A stretch of 49,247 bases of DNA. Origin: Thermoanaerobacterium sp. PSU-2. GTDB taxonomy: Bacteria > Bacillota > Thermoanaerobacteria > Thermoanaerobacterales > Thermoanaerobacteraceae. Shown here in pieces: positions 1 through 8,669 of this stretch; position 1 is the first letter of the stretch, and the number at the start of each line of letters is the position of its first letter. The translations under genes and the position numbers were made by a program. The DNA lies in NCBI RefSeq assembly GCF_002102475.1, contig NZ_MSQD01000015.1, forward strand, positions 1 to 49,247, given 5' to 3'. The notes beneath the pieces are model-generated. The model saw nothing but the letters and a program-made list of their open reading frames with translations. It was not told the origin of the DNA and did not search any database.

Positions 1-156
1 TTTGGGAAGATTCTCATTTTCTTCTATAACCTTTGATGTCGTCTTTTGAGGTACTTTTTTGTATTTTTCCACATAAAAATACCCGCCTACCGCTGTTATT
101 ATTAATACTGATACGATGAAAAGCGTAATGATGATTATAAAATACTTCTTAGGCAA
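1..156 (-). CDS. N-terminus of a membrane-anchored protein (runs off the window)
   Basis: The gene starts with TTG at 156, behind a good Shine-Dalgarno sequence (GAGGTGA), and reads open to the window edge, giving 52 residues. It begins MPKKYFIIIITLF, then one long hydrophobic segment (about residues 5-28) and a charged, probably extracytoplasmic stretch (VEKYKKVPQKTTSK). This is the layout of a single-pass signal-anchor protein such as LytR-CpsA-Psr or other wall-associated proteins, but no catalytic domain is visible, so the family cannot be named. Confidence concerns the existence of the gene only. Confidence 0.7.
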   Translation of the reverse strand, partial: MPKKYFIIIITLFIVSVLIITAVGGYFYVEKYKKVPQKTTSKVIEENENLPK

Positions 157-188
157 AAAAATCACCTCAACATATTTCTCATATGTTG

Positions 189-216
189 ATTATATCATGA
201 TTTGCCTATATTTGAA
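189..216 (-). promoter_or_regulatory. Promoter of the truncated first gene
   Basis: On the minus strand there is TATAAT (189-194) with an upstream TG dinucleotide (extended -10) and TTCAAA (211-216), 16 bp apart. It sits about 30 bp upstream of the TTG start at 156. A small inverted repeat (ACATAT/ATATGT, 171-187) lies between promoter and start. Confidence 0.5.
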
Positions 217-236
217 TATAAATTTCTTAGTCTTAA

Positions 237-1409
237 TCATTCGTAGTGCAAAGCCTCAATCGGTTTAAGCCCCGCTGCCTTGTTTGCAGGATATATCCCA
301 AAGAATAAGCCTATTAAGAGGGAAAATGAGAATGATATTAATATCGTATTTACAGATGGGCTTACTGTCATGTTCATAAAGTGTCCCATCAGATACGATG
401 CTATAAATCCAAAGATTACTCCTACTATCCCTCCTACTCCGCTTATGGTCAGCGATTCTATCATAAACTGCAGCAGTATGTCCCTTTTCTTAGCTCCTAA
501 TGCTTTTCTTATGCCTATTTCTCTCGTCCTCTCTGTGACTGATACTAACATTATGTTCATTATGCCTATTCCGCCTACTATTAATGCTATGCCTGCTATT
601 CCACCCAGCATCATGGACAGGGTATTGCTGACGCTGTTTACTGTTGATAATAGGTCTGATTGGTTTAATATTCTATATGCGTTTGTGTCGCCTTTGAATA
701 TGGTGTTTAGCATGTTTTCTACGTGGTACTGTGCTATGTTTACGTATTGTTCTGATGATGCGCTTAGGTATATCTGAGTTATTCCTCTGTTTCGCTGAAA
801 TACGAACATCGTCTTTATCGGGATGAATATTGAGTCATCATAGGAGTTTGATATTGATGATCCTCCTGATGCTAATACTCCTACTACTGTGAAGTTGTTT
901 CCATCCAATTGTATTGTTTTTCCTAATGGGTCTGTGAATCCAAATAGGTCACTGGCTACGTTGCTGCCTATTACTGCTACTTTTTGCCTCATGTCATTGT
1001 CTATTGATAGTATGAACCTACCTTCAGCAAGTTTTAAATTTCTCAGTGTGGCATAGTTTTCGTTTACTCCGCTTATGTTTTCTTCGTATGATTGGTCACC
1101 GTACTTGGCATATGCGTTGGCACTCATTATGGGAGATATTTGCGATATGTACGGTGAGTCTCCTATTGACATGGCTTGGTTGTAGGACAAGGATGTGTCC
1201 ATACCCCTGCCCATTATTGATACCATTATCAGGTTTGAACCCATGCTTTTTATTTGTGATGTTACTCCTTCTGTGGCTCCTTGTCCTAAGCTTACCAGTC
1301 CTATTACTGACATTACGCCTATTACTATTCCAAGCATGGTAAGAAATGATCTTAGTTTGTTGTCTATTATGCTTTTTAAGGACATTTTTATTGCCTGCAT
1401 CAATGCCAT
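237..1409 (-). CDS. MacB-type ABC transporter permease
   Basis: 390-residue FtsX/MacB-family permease. A first membrane helix follows MSLKSIIDNKLRSFLTMLGI; a large extracytoplasmic domain (about residues 46-260) follows, then three C-terminal helices with the family motif TERTREIGIRKALGAKKRDI. The protein ends shortly after the last helix (GLKPIEALHYE). It is the membrane half of a MacAB-type tripartite-like exporter, working with the ATPase and adaptor immediately upstream in the same operon. I chose the ATG at 1409 (MALMQAIKM) because AAGGAAG lies 8 nt upstream; a GTG at 1418 is also open. Gram-positive MacAB-like systems usually export peptides or antibiotics; the substrate cannot be read from the sequence. 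Confidence 0.93.
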   Translation of the reverse strand: MALMQAIKMSLKSIIDNKLRSFLTMLGIVIGVMSVIGLVSLGQGATEGVTSQIKSMGSNLIMVSIMGRGMDTSLSYNQAMSIGDSPYISQISPIMSANAYAKYGDQSYEENISGVNENYATLRNLKLAEGRFILSIDNDMRQKVAVIGSNVASDLFGFTDPLGKTIQLDGNNFTVVGVLASGGSSISNSYDDSIFIPIKTMFVFQRNRGITQIYLSASSEQYVNIAQYHVENMLNTIFKGDTNAYRILNQSDLLSTVNSVSNTLSMMLGGIAGIALIVGGIGIMNIMLVSVTERTREIGIRKALGAKKRDILLQFMIESLTISGVGGIVGVIFGFIASYLMGHFMNMTVSPSVNTILISFSFSLLIGLFFGIYPANKAAGLKPIEALHYE

Positions 1410-1424
1410 TCTACGCACTTCCTT

Positions 1425-2102
1425 TTATTCATATATTTTGCCGTCCATTATTTTTACAGTCCTTTTTGCTTGGTTTGCTACGTTTATGTCGTGGGTTATG
1501 AGTATTATGGTGTTGCCTCTTTCGTTTAATTCTTTTATTATTTTCATGACTTCTTTGCCGCTTTGGGAGTCTAAGTTTCCTGTCGGTTCGTCTGCCAGTA
1601 TAAGATGCGGATTGTTGGCTAAGGCTCTTGCTATTGCTACTCTCTGCTGCTGTCCTCCTGATAATTCTGTAGGTTTATGGTGTATTCTTTTTTCCAGCCC
1701 TACCATGGTAAGGAGCTCTACTGCTCTATTGTACCTTTCTTTTGCAGGTATGCCTTTGTATATCATTGGAAGTTCTACATTTTCTAATGCTGTAAGTTTT
1801 TGAAGCAGGTTGAAGCTTTGGAATATGAACCCTATTTCGCTGGATCTTAGTTCAGCCAGTTTGTTTTCATTTAGCTTGCTTGTGTCGTTTCCGTTTAGGT
1901 AGTATTCTCCCTCTGTCATTACGTCTAAACACCCTATTATATTCATCAGTGTTGATTTTCCCGACCCTGATGGTCCTACTATCGACACAAATTCTCCTTC
2001 GTCGACAGTTAAGTTTATGTTGTCCAAAGCTCTTACTTCGTTGTCTCCCATCTTGTATATCTTTGACAGGTTTCTCATGGTTATGACATTTTTGTTTTCC
2101 AT
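1425..2102 (-). CDS. MacB/LolD-type ABC transporter ATP-binding protein
   Basis: 225-residue ABC ATPase with all catalytic motifs: Walker A GPSGSGKST (about residue 42), Q-loop FQSFNLLQKLT, signature LSGGQQQRVAIARAL (about 146), Walker B LILADEPTGNLD (about 165) and H-loop TH. The NLDSQSGKEVM sequence after Walker B is typical of the MacB/LolD/FtsE branch that energises FtsX-like permeases. It lies between adaptor and permease with gaps of about 25 and 15 bp, so the three are one operon. The start ATG at 2102 is preferred (GGGAG 9 nt upstream); TTG at 2108 is possible. Confidence 0.95.
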   Translation of the reverse strand: MENKNVITMRNLSKIYKMGDNEVRALDNINLTVDEGEFVSIVGPSGSGKSTLMNIIGCLDVMTEGEYYLNGNDTSKLNENKLAELRSSEIGFIFQSFNLLQKLTALENVELPMIYKGIPAKERYNRAVELLTMVGLEKRIHHKPTELSGGQQQRVAIARALANNPHLILADEPTGNLDSQSGKEVMKIIKELNERGNTIILITHDINVANQAKRTVKIMDGKIYE

Positions 2103-2127
2103 CGTCAATTGCTCCCATCCTGTAAAA

Positions 2128-3849
2128 TTAGTGCATAGGAGGCATTCCTACGCCACCTAAAGCTCCAAATCCACCACCTTGATTATTTTTGCTGCTGGAA
2201 TTTGTGCTGCTGGAACTTGTGGCAGTCGGCACAACTACTTTATCTCCTTCACTCAATCCGCTTAAAATTTCAATATATTTGTCATTGTATATGCCAGTTG
2301 TAACTTGCTTTATATTTTTTATATTTTTCCCATTGCTATTTGAATTGCTTTCATCATACAATATCACATATTTGTTATTCCCATTTGTCTGAACTGCTTC
2401 TATTGGAAGCAACAAAGTGTTTTCTTTTTGTGCCACTACAATAGATACATTCATGCTTTGCCCTAACTTTAACTTATCTGTATATGGCAGTGATACAGTC
2501 ACATCATAAGATGCTACATTGTTTTGTATTGTTGGCACTGATGATATTTCCGTCACAGTCCCTTCAAATGTTTGACCTTGCAAGTCATCTGTTGTAATAT
2601 TAGCTTTCTGTCCTATTTTGATTTTGCTTATATCAGTTTCATCAATTGGAACATCTATTGAATAACCGCTGTTGCTTATTATAACCGCAGTATCAGCTTG
2701 GTTGTAGACAGATGAAAGATTGCTTATAGACGTGCTGCTGCCAGTATTAGAATTAGAGCTACTACTTGAAGATGTCGTATTAGAACTACTGCTTGAAGAT
2801 GTTGATGCAGAAGAATTTGAGTTAGAAAGTTCATCTCCTTCATTTATATTCTGGGAGATAATTATTCCGTCAATAGGCGCATAAATATTCAAATTGTTGA
2901 CTTGGCTTAAAATGTTATTGTAGTTATTTTGTGCTTGTTGTAGATTAAGCTGATCTTTCTTAATAGTAGAATCATCCACTGTTGTAGTTATCGTAGCAAT
3001 CAACGTTCCTGCATTAATTTTCTGTCCTTCTTTCACATTTATCGATGCAACTGTTCCTTGAATTTGCGATGTTACTACATTTGTGTTCTTGACACTTAAT
3101 GTGCCATTTTCAATAGCCCTTATATCACCATTACTTGTATGTATCGTCACCTGTGCTGAAGCACCATCTGTCAATGCACCAGCATTTGGCAAAGTTACAG
3201 TGACATAGTAATATGATGCACCATTTTCAGGTATGGCTTCTGTTGAGACATCTGTCACAGTCCCTTCTACTGTTGCAAATGAATTGTACAAATAGACATC
3301 TGCTGTCTGTCCATTATGAATGCTGCCTATCTGAGAACCGTTAAATGGCACTTTTATAGTAGCAGTAGAATAATCGCTGACAGTTGCCACTGTGGTACCA
3401 GAGTTTAAAACCTGCCCTACTTTTACATCGATGCTGTCTATAATGCCTGAGTATGGAGATATTATGTTTTGCTTTGATATTGTATCATTGTATGATTTTG
3501 TATCATTTTGAAGCTGCTGTTGTGCTATTTCCAAACTAATCAACGCGTTATTTAGCTGTGAATTAAGATCATCGTCCTGTATTTGATAAAGAAGATCACC
3601 TGCTTTTACTTTATCGCCTACTTTAAAATAGACTTTCTTGACTGTTCCACTTCCTTTCAGTGTAATCACTCTCTTGTCTGTATCAAGGTTTCCTGTTCCA
3701 TCAACCGTCATCGAAATGCTGCCTTTTGCAACTTCTACATAGGAAGTTCTAGACAATGTAGGCGTAGTTTTGCTTTTTGTAAAGTAGTAAGTAGCGCCTG
3801 CTGCAATTACCAAAATAATGCTGGTTATAATTATTACTTTCTTGTTCAT
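2128..3849 (-). CDS. HlyD/MacA-type membrane-fusion (adaptor) protein, unusually long
   Basis: 573-residue efflux adaptor with an N-terminal signal anchor (residues 4-23). Adaptors of this family are usually 350-450 residues. Here lipoyl-like half-motifs appear four times: GTVKKVYFKVGDKVKAGDLL, SPYSGIIDSIDVKVGQVL, GTVASINVKEGQKINAGTL and APIDGIIISQNINEGDEL. It therefore looks as though the barrel-sandwich module has been duplicated. A Ser/Thr/Asn-rich linker (about 340-375) precedes the beta-barrel (PIDETDISKIKIGQKANI). The tail is low-complexity (NNQGGGFGALGGVGMPPMH). The gene has AGAGGAAGG ahead of its ATG and is first in the efflux operon, behind the response-regulator-type promoter at 3884-3938. 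Confidence 0.9.
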   Translation of the reverse strand: MNKKVIIITSIILVIAAGATYYFTKSKTTPTLSRTSYVEVAKGSISMTVDGTGNLDTDKRVITLKGSGTVKKVYFKVGDKVKAGDLLYQIQDDDLNSQLNNALISLEIAQQQLQNDTKSYNDTISKQNIISPYSGIIDSIDVKVGQVLNSGTTVATVSDYSTATIKVPFNGSQIGSIHNGQTADVYLYNSFATVEGTVTDVSTEAIPENGASYYYVTVTLPNAGALTDGASAQVTIHTSNGDIRAIENGTLSVKNTNVVTSQIQGTVASINVKEGQKINAGTLIATITTTVDDSTIKKDQLNLQQAQNNYNNILSQVNNLNIYAPIDGIIISQNINEGDELSNSNSSASTSSSSSSNTTSSSSSSNSNTGSSTSISNLSSVYNQADTAVIISNSGYSIDVPIDETDISKIKIGQKANITTDDLQGQTFEGTVTEISSVPTIQNNVASYDVTVSLPYTDKLKLGQSMNVSIVVAQKENTLLLPIEAVQTNGNNKYVILYDESNSNSNGKNIKNIKQVTTGIYNDKYIEILSGLSEGDKVVVPTATSSSSTNSSSKNNQGGGFGALGGVGMPPMH

Positions 3850-3883
3850 GACACTGCCTTCCTCTCATCAATTTATTACACAT

Positions 3884-3938
3884 ATACTACAACTGGACTT
3901 TAGAGTTTTGATGTGAAAATTTTGTGAAATTTATGTGA
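3884..3938 (-). promoter_or_regulatory. Predicted response-regulator-dependent promoter of the efflux operon (box B)
   Basis: Read on the minus strand, three TCACA pentamers (plus-strand TGTGA at 3934, 3923 and 3912) repeat at exactly 11 bp. A -10-like TAGTAT (3884-3889) follows 22 bp after the third box, that is 33 bp after the middle one. There is no good -35, as expected for a promoter needing an activator. The outer box overlaps the last codons and stop of the upstream sigma gene. PhoB/PhoP-type regulators bind such 11-bp direct repeats; the assignment to the local regulator is inference. Confidence 0.7.
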
Positions 3939-3939
3939 T
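3884..3939. repeat. 56-bp direct repeat, copy 1
   Basis: Identical in 55 of 56 positions to 4756-4811; the single difference is G3903 versus T4775. Each copy carries a complete promoter/operator and sits 35-40 bp upstream of a gene start, so the promoter has been duplicated around the sigma factor gene. Confidence 0.95.
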
Positions 3940-4716
3940 TATCTCTCTCAATCTCTCTTTCACTTTCCGATTGTGCCTTAATTCTTTTATGGTATTGTTC
4001 TGTATCTGGCGTATTCGCTCTCGTGTCAGTCCAAAGATATTTCCAATCTCTGTCAAGGTCTTTAAATTGCAACCAAAGCCAAAGCGCATCTTAAGTATCA
4101 TTCTTTCCCTCTCTGGAAGGCTATCTAAAATCTTTCTGATTTCTTTTTTAACCTCTTTTTCTATGGCCATCTCCTCTACATCGATTGTATCGTCTTGTAT
4201 AAAATTGATAAGCTCCGCATCAACTCTTTCATCATTGACGTATTGATTTAAACTTATGACATCTGCAGCGTATGACAGATAACCTTCTATCTCTTCTTCG
4301 GTATATCCTGTCAATCTGGATATTTCCTCTGTTGTAGCAAGACTTCCTTTTTTCTGCTCTATCAAATACCGTGCTTTCAATATGCGGTTTATTTTTTCAT
4401 TTATGTGAATCGGAAGCCTAATGATTTTGCCGTAATTGCCTATATACCTTCTTATGCTTTGCTGTATATACCACGTAGCATAAGTAGAAAATTTGTATCC
4501 TTTGGTGTGGTCAAACTTGTCTATCGCTGTAAGAAGGCCTATCAATCCTTCCTGAACAAGGTCATCAAATTCTACTCCAGACTTTAAAAAACCAGCGGCA
4601 ACTTTGTCAACAAGCCTTATGTTGCATTCCACCAATACGTCTTTAGCACTTTCATCTCCATTTCTAAGCCTTTCAAATAAATTTTTTTCCTCTTCTTTTG
4701 TCAATAATTTTGACAT
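3931..4716 (-). CDS. Sigma-70 family RNA polymerase sigma factor (primary-like, no region 1.1)
   Basis: 261 residues. Region 2 shows FDDLVQEGLIGLLTAIDKFD and the -10-recognition helix KFSTYATWYIQQSIRR. RLPIHINEKINRI follows, then region 3. Region 4 ends in a classical helix-turn-helix with FGLTRERIRQIQNNTIKELR. This is a group 2/3 alternative sigma close in style to SigA/RpoD but lacking the long N-terminus. It is monocistronic between the ABC exporter and the efflux operon. It has its own copy of the TCACA-box promoter (4756-4810), suggesting it is switched on together with the efflux genes; it could relay the signal to further genes. No anti-sigma gene is adjacent. Which promoters it reads cannot be seen here. 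Confidence 0.93.
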   Translation of the reverse strand: MSKLLTKEEEKNLFERLRNGDESAKDVLVECNIRLVDKVAAGFLKSGVEFDDLVQEGLIGLLTAIDKFDHTKGYKFSTYATWYIQQSIRRYIGNYGKIIRLPIHINEKINRILKARYLIEQKKGSLATTEEISRLTGYTEEEIEGYLSYAADVISLNQYVNDERVDAELINFIQDDTIDVEEMAIEKEVKKEIRKILDSLPERERMILKMRFGFGCNLKTLTEIGNIFGLTRERIRQIQNNTIKELRHNRKVKERLREIIT

Positions 4717-4755
4717 CCTATCATCCCCATCATTTTCACTTATTCTATGTAAACA

Positions 4756-4810
4756 ATACTACAACTGGACTTTATAGTTTTGATGTGAAAATTTTGTGAA
4801 ATTTATGTGA
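4756..4810 (-). promoter_or_regulatory. Predicted response-regulator-dependent promoter of the sigma gene (box A)
   Basis: Minus-strand TCACA boxes (plus-strand TGTGA at 4806, 4795 and 4784) have an exact 11-bp period. TAGTAT (4756-4761) lies 22 bp after the third box. It is essentially identical to the promoter at 3884-3938, with which it forms the 56-bp direct repeat. Confidence 0.7.
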
Positions 4811-4811
4811 T
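4756..4811. repeat. 56-bp direct repeat, copy 2
   Basis: 55/56 match to 3884-3939, in the same orientation, upstream of the sigma factor gene. Confidence 0.95.
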
Positions 4812-4822
4812 AGATAAAAATA

Positions 4823-4849
4823 GCGGAAGATGAAATATTCACCCTCCGC
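4823..4849 (-). terminator. Probable terminator of the ABC exporter operon
   Basis: Minus-strand hairpin GCGGA...TCCGC with an inner TGAA/TTCA stem, followed by TATTTTTATC. It lies just downstream of the stop codon at 4859. Confidence 0.55.
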
Positions 4850-4858
4850 CTATATATT

Positions 4859-6643
4859 TTAAGCTCCTTCACTTAAAAATTTGTACTGTGACATGTAGAG
4901 GTCGTAATAAAGGCCTCTACGATTCATAAGCTCATCATGAGTCCCTACTTCTACGATTCTCCCTCCATCTACCACCATTATCCTATCGGCATCCCTTATG
5001 GTAGAAAGCCTATGGGCTATGACAAAAGACGTCCTTCCTGAAAGGAGCCTCTTTATACCTTTTTGCACAAGCCTTTCCGTCTGAGTGTCTATGTTAGATG
5101 TAGCTTCATCCAAAATCAATATTCTCGGATTTGCCAGAAGCGCTCTTGCAAATGATATAAGTTGTCTTTGTCCTACAGAAAGCCTTGATCCTCTCTCGTT
5201 TACCTCTGTATCATAGCCTTTTTCCATCTTCATTATGAATTCATGGGCATTTACGGCTTTTGCAGCGGCTATGATTTCCTCGTCTGTAGCATCCAGCTTT
5301 CCGTACCTTATATTTTCCTTTATTGTAGCCGAAAACAAAAACGTATCCTGCAACATTATGCCCATCTGACTTCTCAGCGACTCCAGCTCCACATGCTTTA
5401 TGTCTTTACCATCTATCAAGACAGCTCCTTTAGACGGATCGTAAAAACGGCTTATGAGATTTACAATCGTAGTCTTTCCTGCACCAGTAGGCCCAACAAG
5501 CGCAATTGTCTCGCCAGCGTTCACTTTAAAGCTTACATCATCTAAGACAACACTGCCATTTTCATAGCCAAACGTGACATTTTTAAACTCAACATTTCCC
5601 TTTATCTTAGGCATCTTAATGGCATTTTTCATGTCTACAATATCTGGTTCAATGTCCATTATCTCAAATATTCTCTCTGCAGATGCAAACGACATGACTA
5701 AGCTGTTGTAAAAATTGCTTATATCGAGAATCGGTCTCCAGAACATGCCTATATACATGGTAAATGCTATTATTGTCCCGATTGTAATGCCGTATCCCAT
5801 AAACTTTGCGCTAAAATAATAAAGTATGACAGCTCCAATCCCATAAGATGCATCAACCATAGGCCAAAAAAGGTCATTCAATCTTACAGCTTTAACAAAG
5901 CTATCCATCATATCCTTGACAAGCTTAAAGAACACTGAAGAAGTCTTGTCTTCATTCGCAAACTCCTGCACGACTTTTATCCCTGAAAAATCTTCATGTG
6001 TGTACGCATTAAATGTAGATCTCTTTCTTCTAAATTCCTGCCATCTTCTTCTCGATAAAGTCTCTACCGAAAAAAGACCAATCACAAGCATCGGCAACAA
6101 TATCATAGAAGCCAAAGCCAATTTGCTGTTTAAATAAAACATCATGGCACCAACACATATTACTGTAAGAATCTGCGGTATAAAGTTTGTAACGCTGTTG
6201 TTAAATAAATCCTGCAGTGAATTAACATCTCCTATGACCCTTGCCAAAATTTTGCCTACTGGCCTCGAGTCAAAAAACGAAAACGAAAGCTTCTGTATGT
6301 GGCTATATAGTTCATGCCTTATATTTAAAAGTATGTCATTTGTGACAGATGCCATCTTCACTATCCTGGTTCTTGACGCCATCATTGATAGAAAATTTAA
6401 TACCACCATCAAAATACCGATTATGAATAGACCATTTATATCGCCATTTCGTATGTTTTTGTCAATAGCCGTCTTCATAAGAACTGGATTTATCAAGCTT
6501 ACAGCCATCTCAAATATCAAAAACATTATTACCACAAATACCTTAAATTTATATTTTCCAAGGTAACTAAAAAGCCTTTTCAATATGACGAAATTTGACA
6601 TTCGCCTTAAGTCTTCGTCTTGCTTCACCGTATTTTTAGCCAT
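4859..6643 (-). CDS. ABC multidrug exporter, half-transporter with the catalytic Walker B
   Basis: 594 residues: six-helix ABC exporter membrane domain (about 25-325) and an ATPase domain (350-585). Walker A is GPTGAGKTT (about 383), Walker B LILDEATSNID (about 509, catalytic Glu present) and the H-loop AHRLST. The signature motif is degenerate: LSVGQRQ instead of LSGGQ (about 488). The partner just upstream has the complementary defect (Asp for Glu in Walker B). The pair is therefore a heterodimer with one consensus and one degenerate nucleotide site, as in BmrCD, LmrCD and TM287/288. GGGAGGCGGG precedes the ATG. It is second in a two-gene operon (30-bp gap). Confidence 0.93.
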   Translation of the reverse strand: MAKNTVKQDEDLRRMSNFVILKRLFSYLGKYKFKVFVVIMFLIFEMAVSLINPVLMKTAIDKNIRNGDINGLFIIGILMVVLNFLSMMASRTRIVKMASVTNDILLNIRHELYSHIQKLSFSFFDSRPVGKILARVIGDVNSLQDLFNNSVTNFIPQILTVICVGAMMFYLNSKLALASMILLPMLVIGLFSVETLSRRRWQEFRRKRSTFNAYTHEDFSGIKVVQEFANEDKTSSVFFKLVKDMMDSFVKAVRLNDLFWPMVDASYGIGAVILYYFSAKFMGYGITIGTIIAFTMYIGMFWRPILDISNFYNSLVMSFASAERIFEIMDIEPDIVDMKNAIKMPKIKGNVEFKNVTFGYENGSVVLDDVSFKVNAGETIALVGPTGAGKTTIVNLISRFYDPSKGAVLIDGKDIKHVELESLRSQMGIMLQDTFLFSATIKENIRYGKLDATDEEIIAAAKAVNAHEFIMKMEKGYDTEVNERGSRLSVGQRQLISFARALLANPRILILDEATSNIDTQTERLVQKGIKRLLSGRTSFVIAHRLSTIRDADRIMVVDGGRIVEVGTHDELMNRRGLYYDLYMSQYKFLSEGA

Positions 6644-6672
6644 TTTCCCGCCTCCCTCTTTTTACAAATATT

Positions 6673-8421
6673 TTAGCTGCAAGCATCCGGTATGCCGTAC
6701 TCTTCATCGCTAAAATCTTTAAACTGCTCTAAGTATATCTCATAGTACCTGCCTCTTTTTCCTAAAAGCTCATCATGCGTTCCTTTCTCAACGATTCGTC
6801 CGTCTTCCATGTAAAGTATCATGTCTGCGTTTTTAACAGCCGATATTCTGTGAGCAATAATAAATGTCGTAGCATTTTTTCGCCTTTCACTTAAATTTTT
6901 TAAAAGCCTAAATTCCGTATCCATGTCAAGAGCAGATGTAGCATCATCAAGTATCAATATCTTGGCATCCCTTATAAGGGCTCTGGCAATAGCTATCCTT
7001 TGCTTTTGACCACCTGATAATCCTATGCCCCTTTCACCTACTATCGTATCATACTTGTCGTCAAAATCCTCAACAAAGTCATCTGCACAGGCCAGTCTTA
7101 ATGCTTCCTTTACTTCTTCAAACGAAGCATCTTCTTTTCCAAATCTCACATTTTCTTCGATGCTTTCAGAAAATAAGAATGTATCCTGCTGCACCACCGC
7201 CATCTGGCTTCTCAAATCGTGAAGATTTATGGTTTTTACGTCATAGCCGTCAACGTACACAGCCCCATCAGAGACATCGTAATACCTCCCGATGAGATTT
7301 ACCAAAGATGACTTTCCAGAGCCGGTAGTGCCCATTATGGCAACAGTTTGACCTGCTGAAACCTTGAAATTTATATCTTTTAAAACCATATCATCATTGT
7401 ACTTAAAAAACACATGCTTAAACTCCACATCACCTTTTAATTCTTTTATCCTTACAGAATCTTCACTGTCTTTTATAGATGGAACTATGTCCATGATCCT
7501 CATTATCTTTTTAGCTGACGCATCTGACTGTGCAATCAGATTTGTCAAAAATCCCAGCATTCTCATAGGCCATATAAGCATGTATATATATCCGCTAAAA
7601 GCCACCAATTCTCCAATAGATAGAGAGCTTCTGATTACCAACATGCCACCAAAGACCACTAATATGACGATAGAAAAATTCGTCAAAAAATCTATAGGCG
7701 GAAAATACTTAGCCACTATCCTGTTTTGCTCCATGCTAAGCTCAAAATTTTCATTATTTAAGTTTAAAAATTTCATGATCTCGTACTTTTCTCTCGCAAA
7801 AGCCTTCACAAGCCTTACGCCAGCTATATTCTCCTGTGCCGCCGTATTCATAAGCACACCTTGATCGCTTAGTTTCCCATAAGATATGCCAATCTTCTTT
7901 TCAAACTGAAGCGCAAGATATCCAATGATAGGCATTCCCAAAAGACTTACTAAAGTAAGCTTCCAGTTTATAAAAAAGAGTATTGTTGATGCAGTGATAA
8001 AATATATCATGTTTTCGATAAAAAGCCTTATGCCAAATGATATGCTCCTCCACACATTGTCAACATCTTCACCTATCCTGGACATAAGCTCACCTGTATT
8101 CATATTATCAAAAAAGCTAAAAGGAAGGCTTTGAATGTGGTCAAAAAGGTCCTTCTTTATGTCTACGCTTATCTTTGCTGACAGCACATCAAATATATAC
8201 TCTCTTAAGTATCCTAATACGGTCCTCACTGCTGTGATAGCAATAAAAGCCCACAAAATTGGCCAAAGAAGGCTCTTGTCACCGCCTAAAAAGACCTTAT
8301 CAGTAATTACCTCCTGTAGGTATGGATTAAACATATCAAGTGCGATTGCCAATACCATGGCAATAGACGGCACTATCACGTACAATTTGTACCTTAAGAC
8401 GTATTTTAAAACTCTCCTCAA
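6673..8421 (-). CDS. ABC multidrug exporter, half-transporter with degenerate catalytic site
   Basis: 582 residues with an ABC exporter membrane domain followed by an ATPase: Walker A GTTGSGKSS (about 365), signature LSGGQKQRIAIARAL (about 469), Walker B LILDDATSALD (about 489) and AHRIS. The residue after the Walker B Asp is Asp, not the catalytic Glu, so this subunit forms the non-hydrolysing site of a heterodimer with the next gene. TTG start at 8421 (MRRVLKY) behind GGGGGGA. Drug, lipid or peptide export is the family role. The long leader (8443-8712) with a tiny ORF and alternative hairpins suggests induction by ribosome-targeting drugs. Confidence 0.93.
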   Translation of the reverse strand: MRRVLKYVLRYKLYVIVPSIAMVLAIALDMFNPYLQEVITDKVFLGGDKSLLWPILWAFIAITAVRTVLGYLREYIFDVLSAKISVDIKKDLFDHIQSLPFSFFDNMNTGELMSRIGEDVDNVWRSISFGIRLFIENMIYFITASTILFFINWKLTLVSLLGMPIIGYLALQFEKKIGISYGKLSDQGVLMNTAAQENIAGVRLVKAFAREKYEIMKFLNLNNENFELSMEQNRIVAKYFPPIDFLTNFSIVILVVFGGMLVIRSSLSIGELVAFSGYIYMLIWPMRMLGFLTNLIAQSDASAKKIMRIMDIVPSIKDSEDSVRIKELKGDVEFKHVFFKYNDDMVLKDINFKVSAGQTVAIMGTTGSGKSSLVNLIGRYYDVSDGAVYVDGYDVKTINLHDLRSQMAVVQQDTFLFSESIEENVRFGKEDASFEEVKEALRLACADDFVEDFDDKYDTIVGERGIGLSGGQKQRIAIARALIRDAKILILDDATSALDMDTEFRLLKNLSERRKNATTFIIAHRISAVKNADMILYMEDGRIVEKGTHDELLGKRGRYYEIYLEQFKDFSDEEYGIPDACS

Positions 8422-8442
8422 AAAAATCCCCCCTTAAGAAAT

Positions 8443-8669
8443 AAAGACTGTACAAGAACATAGTCTTATACAGTCTTTTTAAGCAAACTTCGATACACAA
8501 TAATCATAGGTACAATTATCGTGCATAAAAGCAAAGATCGTGTTTTGACTGTGTTCTTAAACAATTTAAAGTATAGCAAACAAAGCCAATAAATTACCAT
8601 AAATTTACGGCTACAAAACAAAATGCCATACTTTTGCCATTTTCAGTCTAATGGCTTATTTAAGAACAC
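8443..8669 (-). promoter_or_regulatory. Predicted ribosome-mediated transcription attenuator of the ABC exporter
   Basis: Three leader segments can pair in exclusive ways. Segment 1 (8659-8669, inside the leader ORF) is perfectly complementary over 11 bp to segment 2 (8551-8561). Segment 2 extended (8547-8558) is also complementary in 11 of 12 positions to the loop of a terminator-like hairpin (8454-8465). That hairpin has a 10-bp perfect stem (8443-8452/8469-8478, AAAGACTGTA/TACAGTCTTT) followed by TTTATTT. A ribosome stalled on the leader ORF would mask segment 1, freeing segment 2 to disrupt the terminator. B. subtilis bmrCD is known to be controlled in this way; the mechanism here is inferred from pairing. 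Confidence 0.65.

Noticed and set aside
280-1803. Long plus-strand ORFs opposite the efflux genes
   Set aside because: They are shadows of well-supported minus-strand genes and have no ribosome-binding sites or domain motifs. The same holds for similar antisense ORFs throughout.
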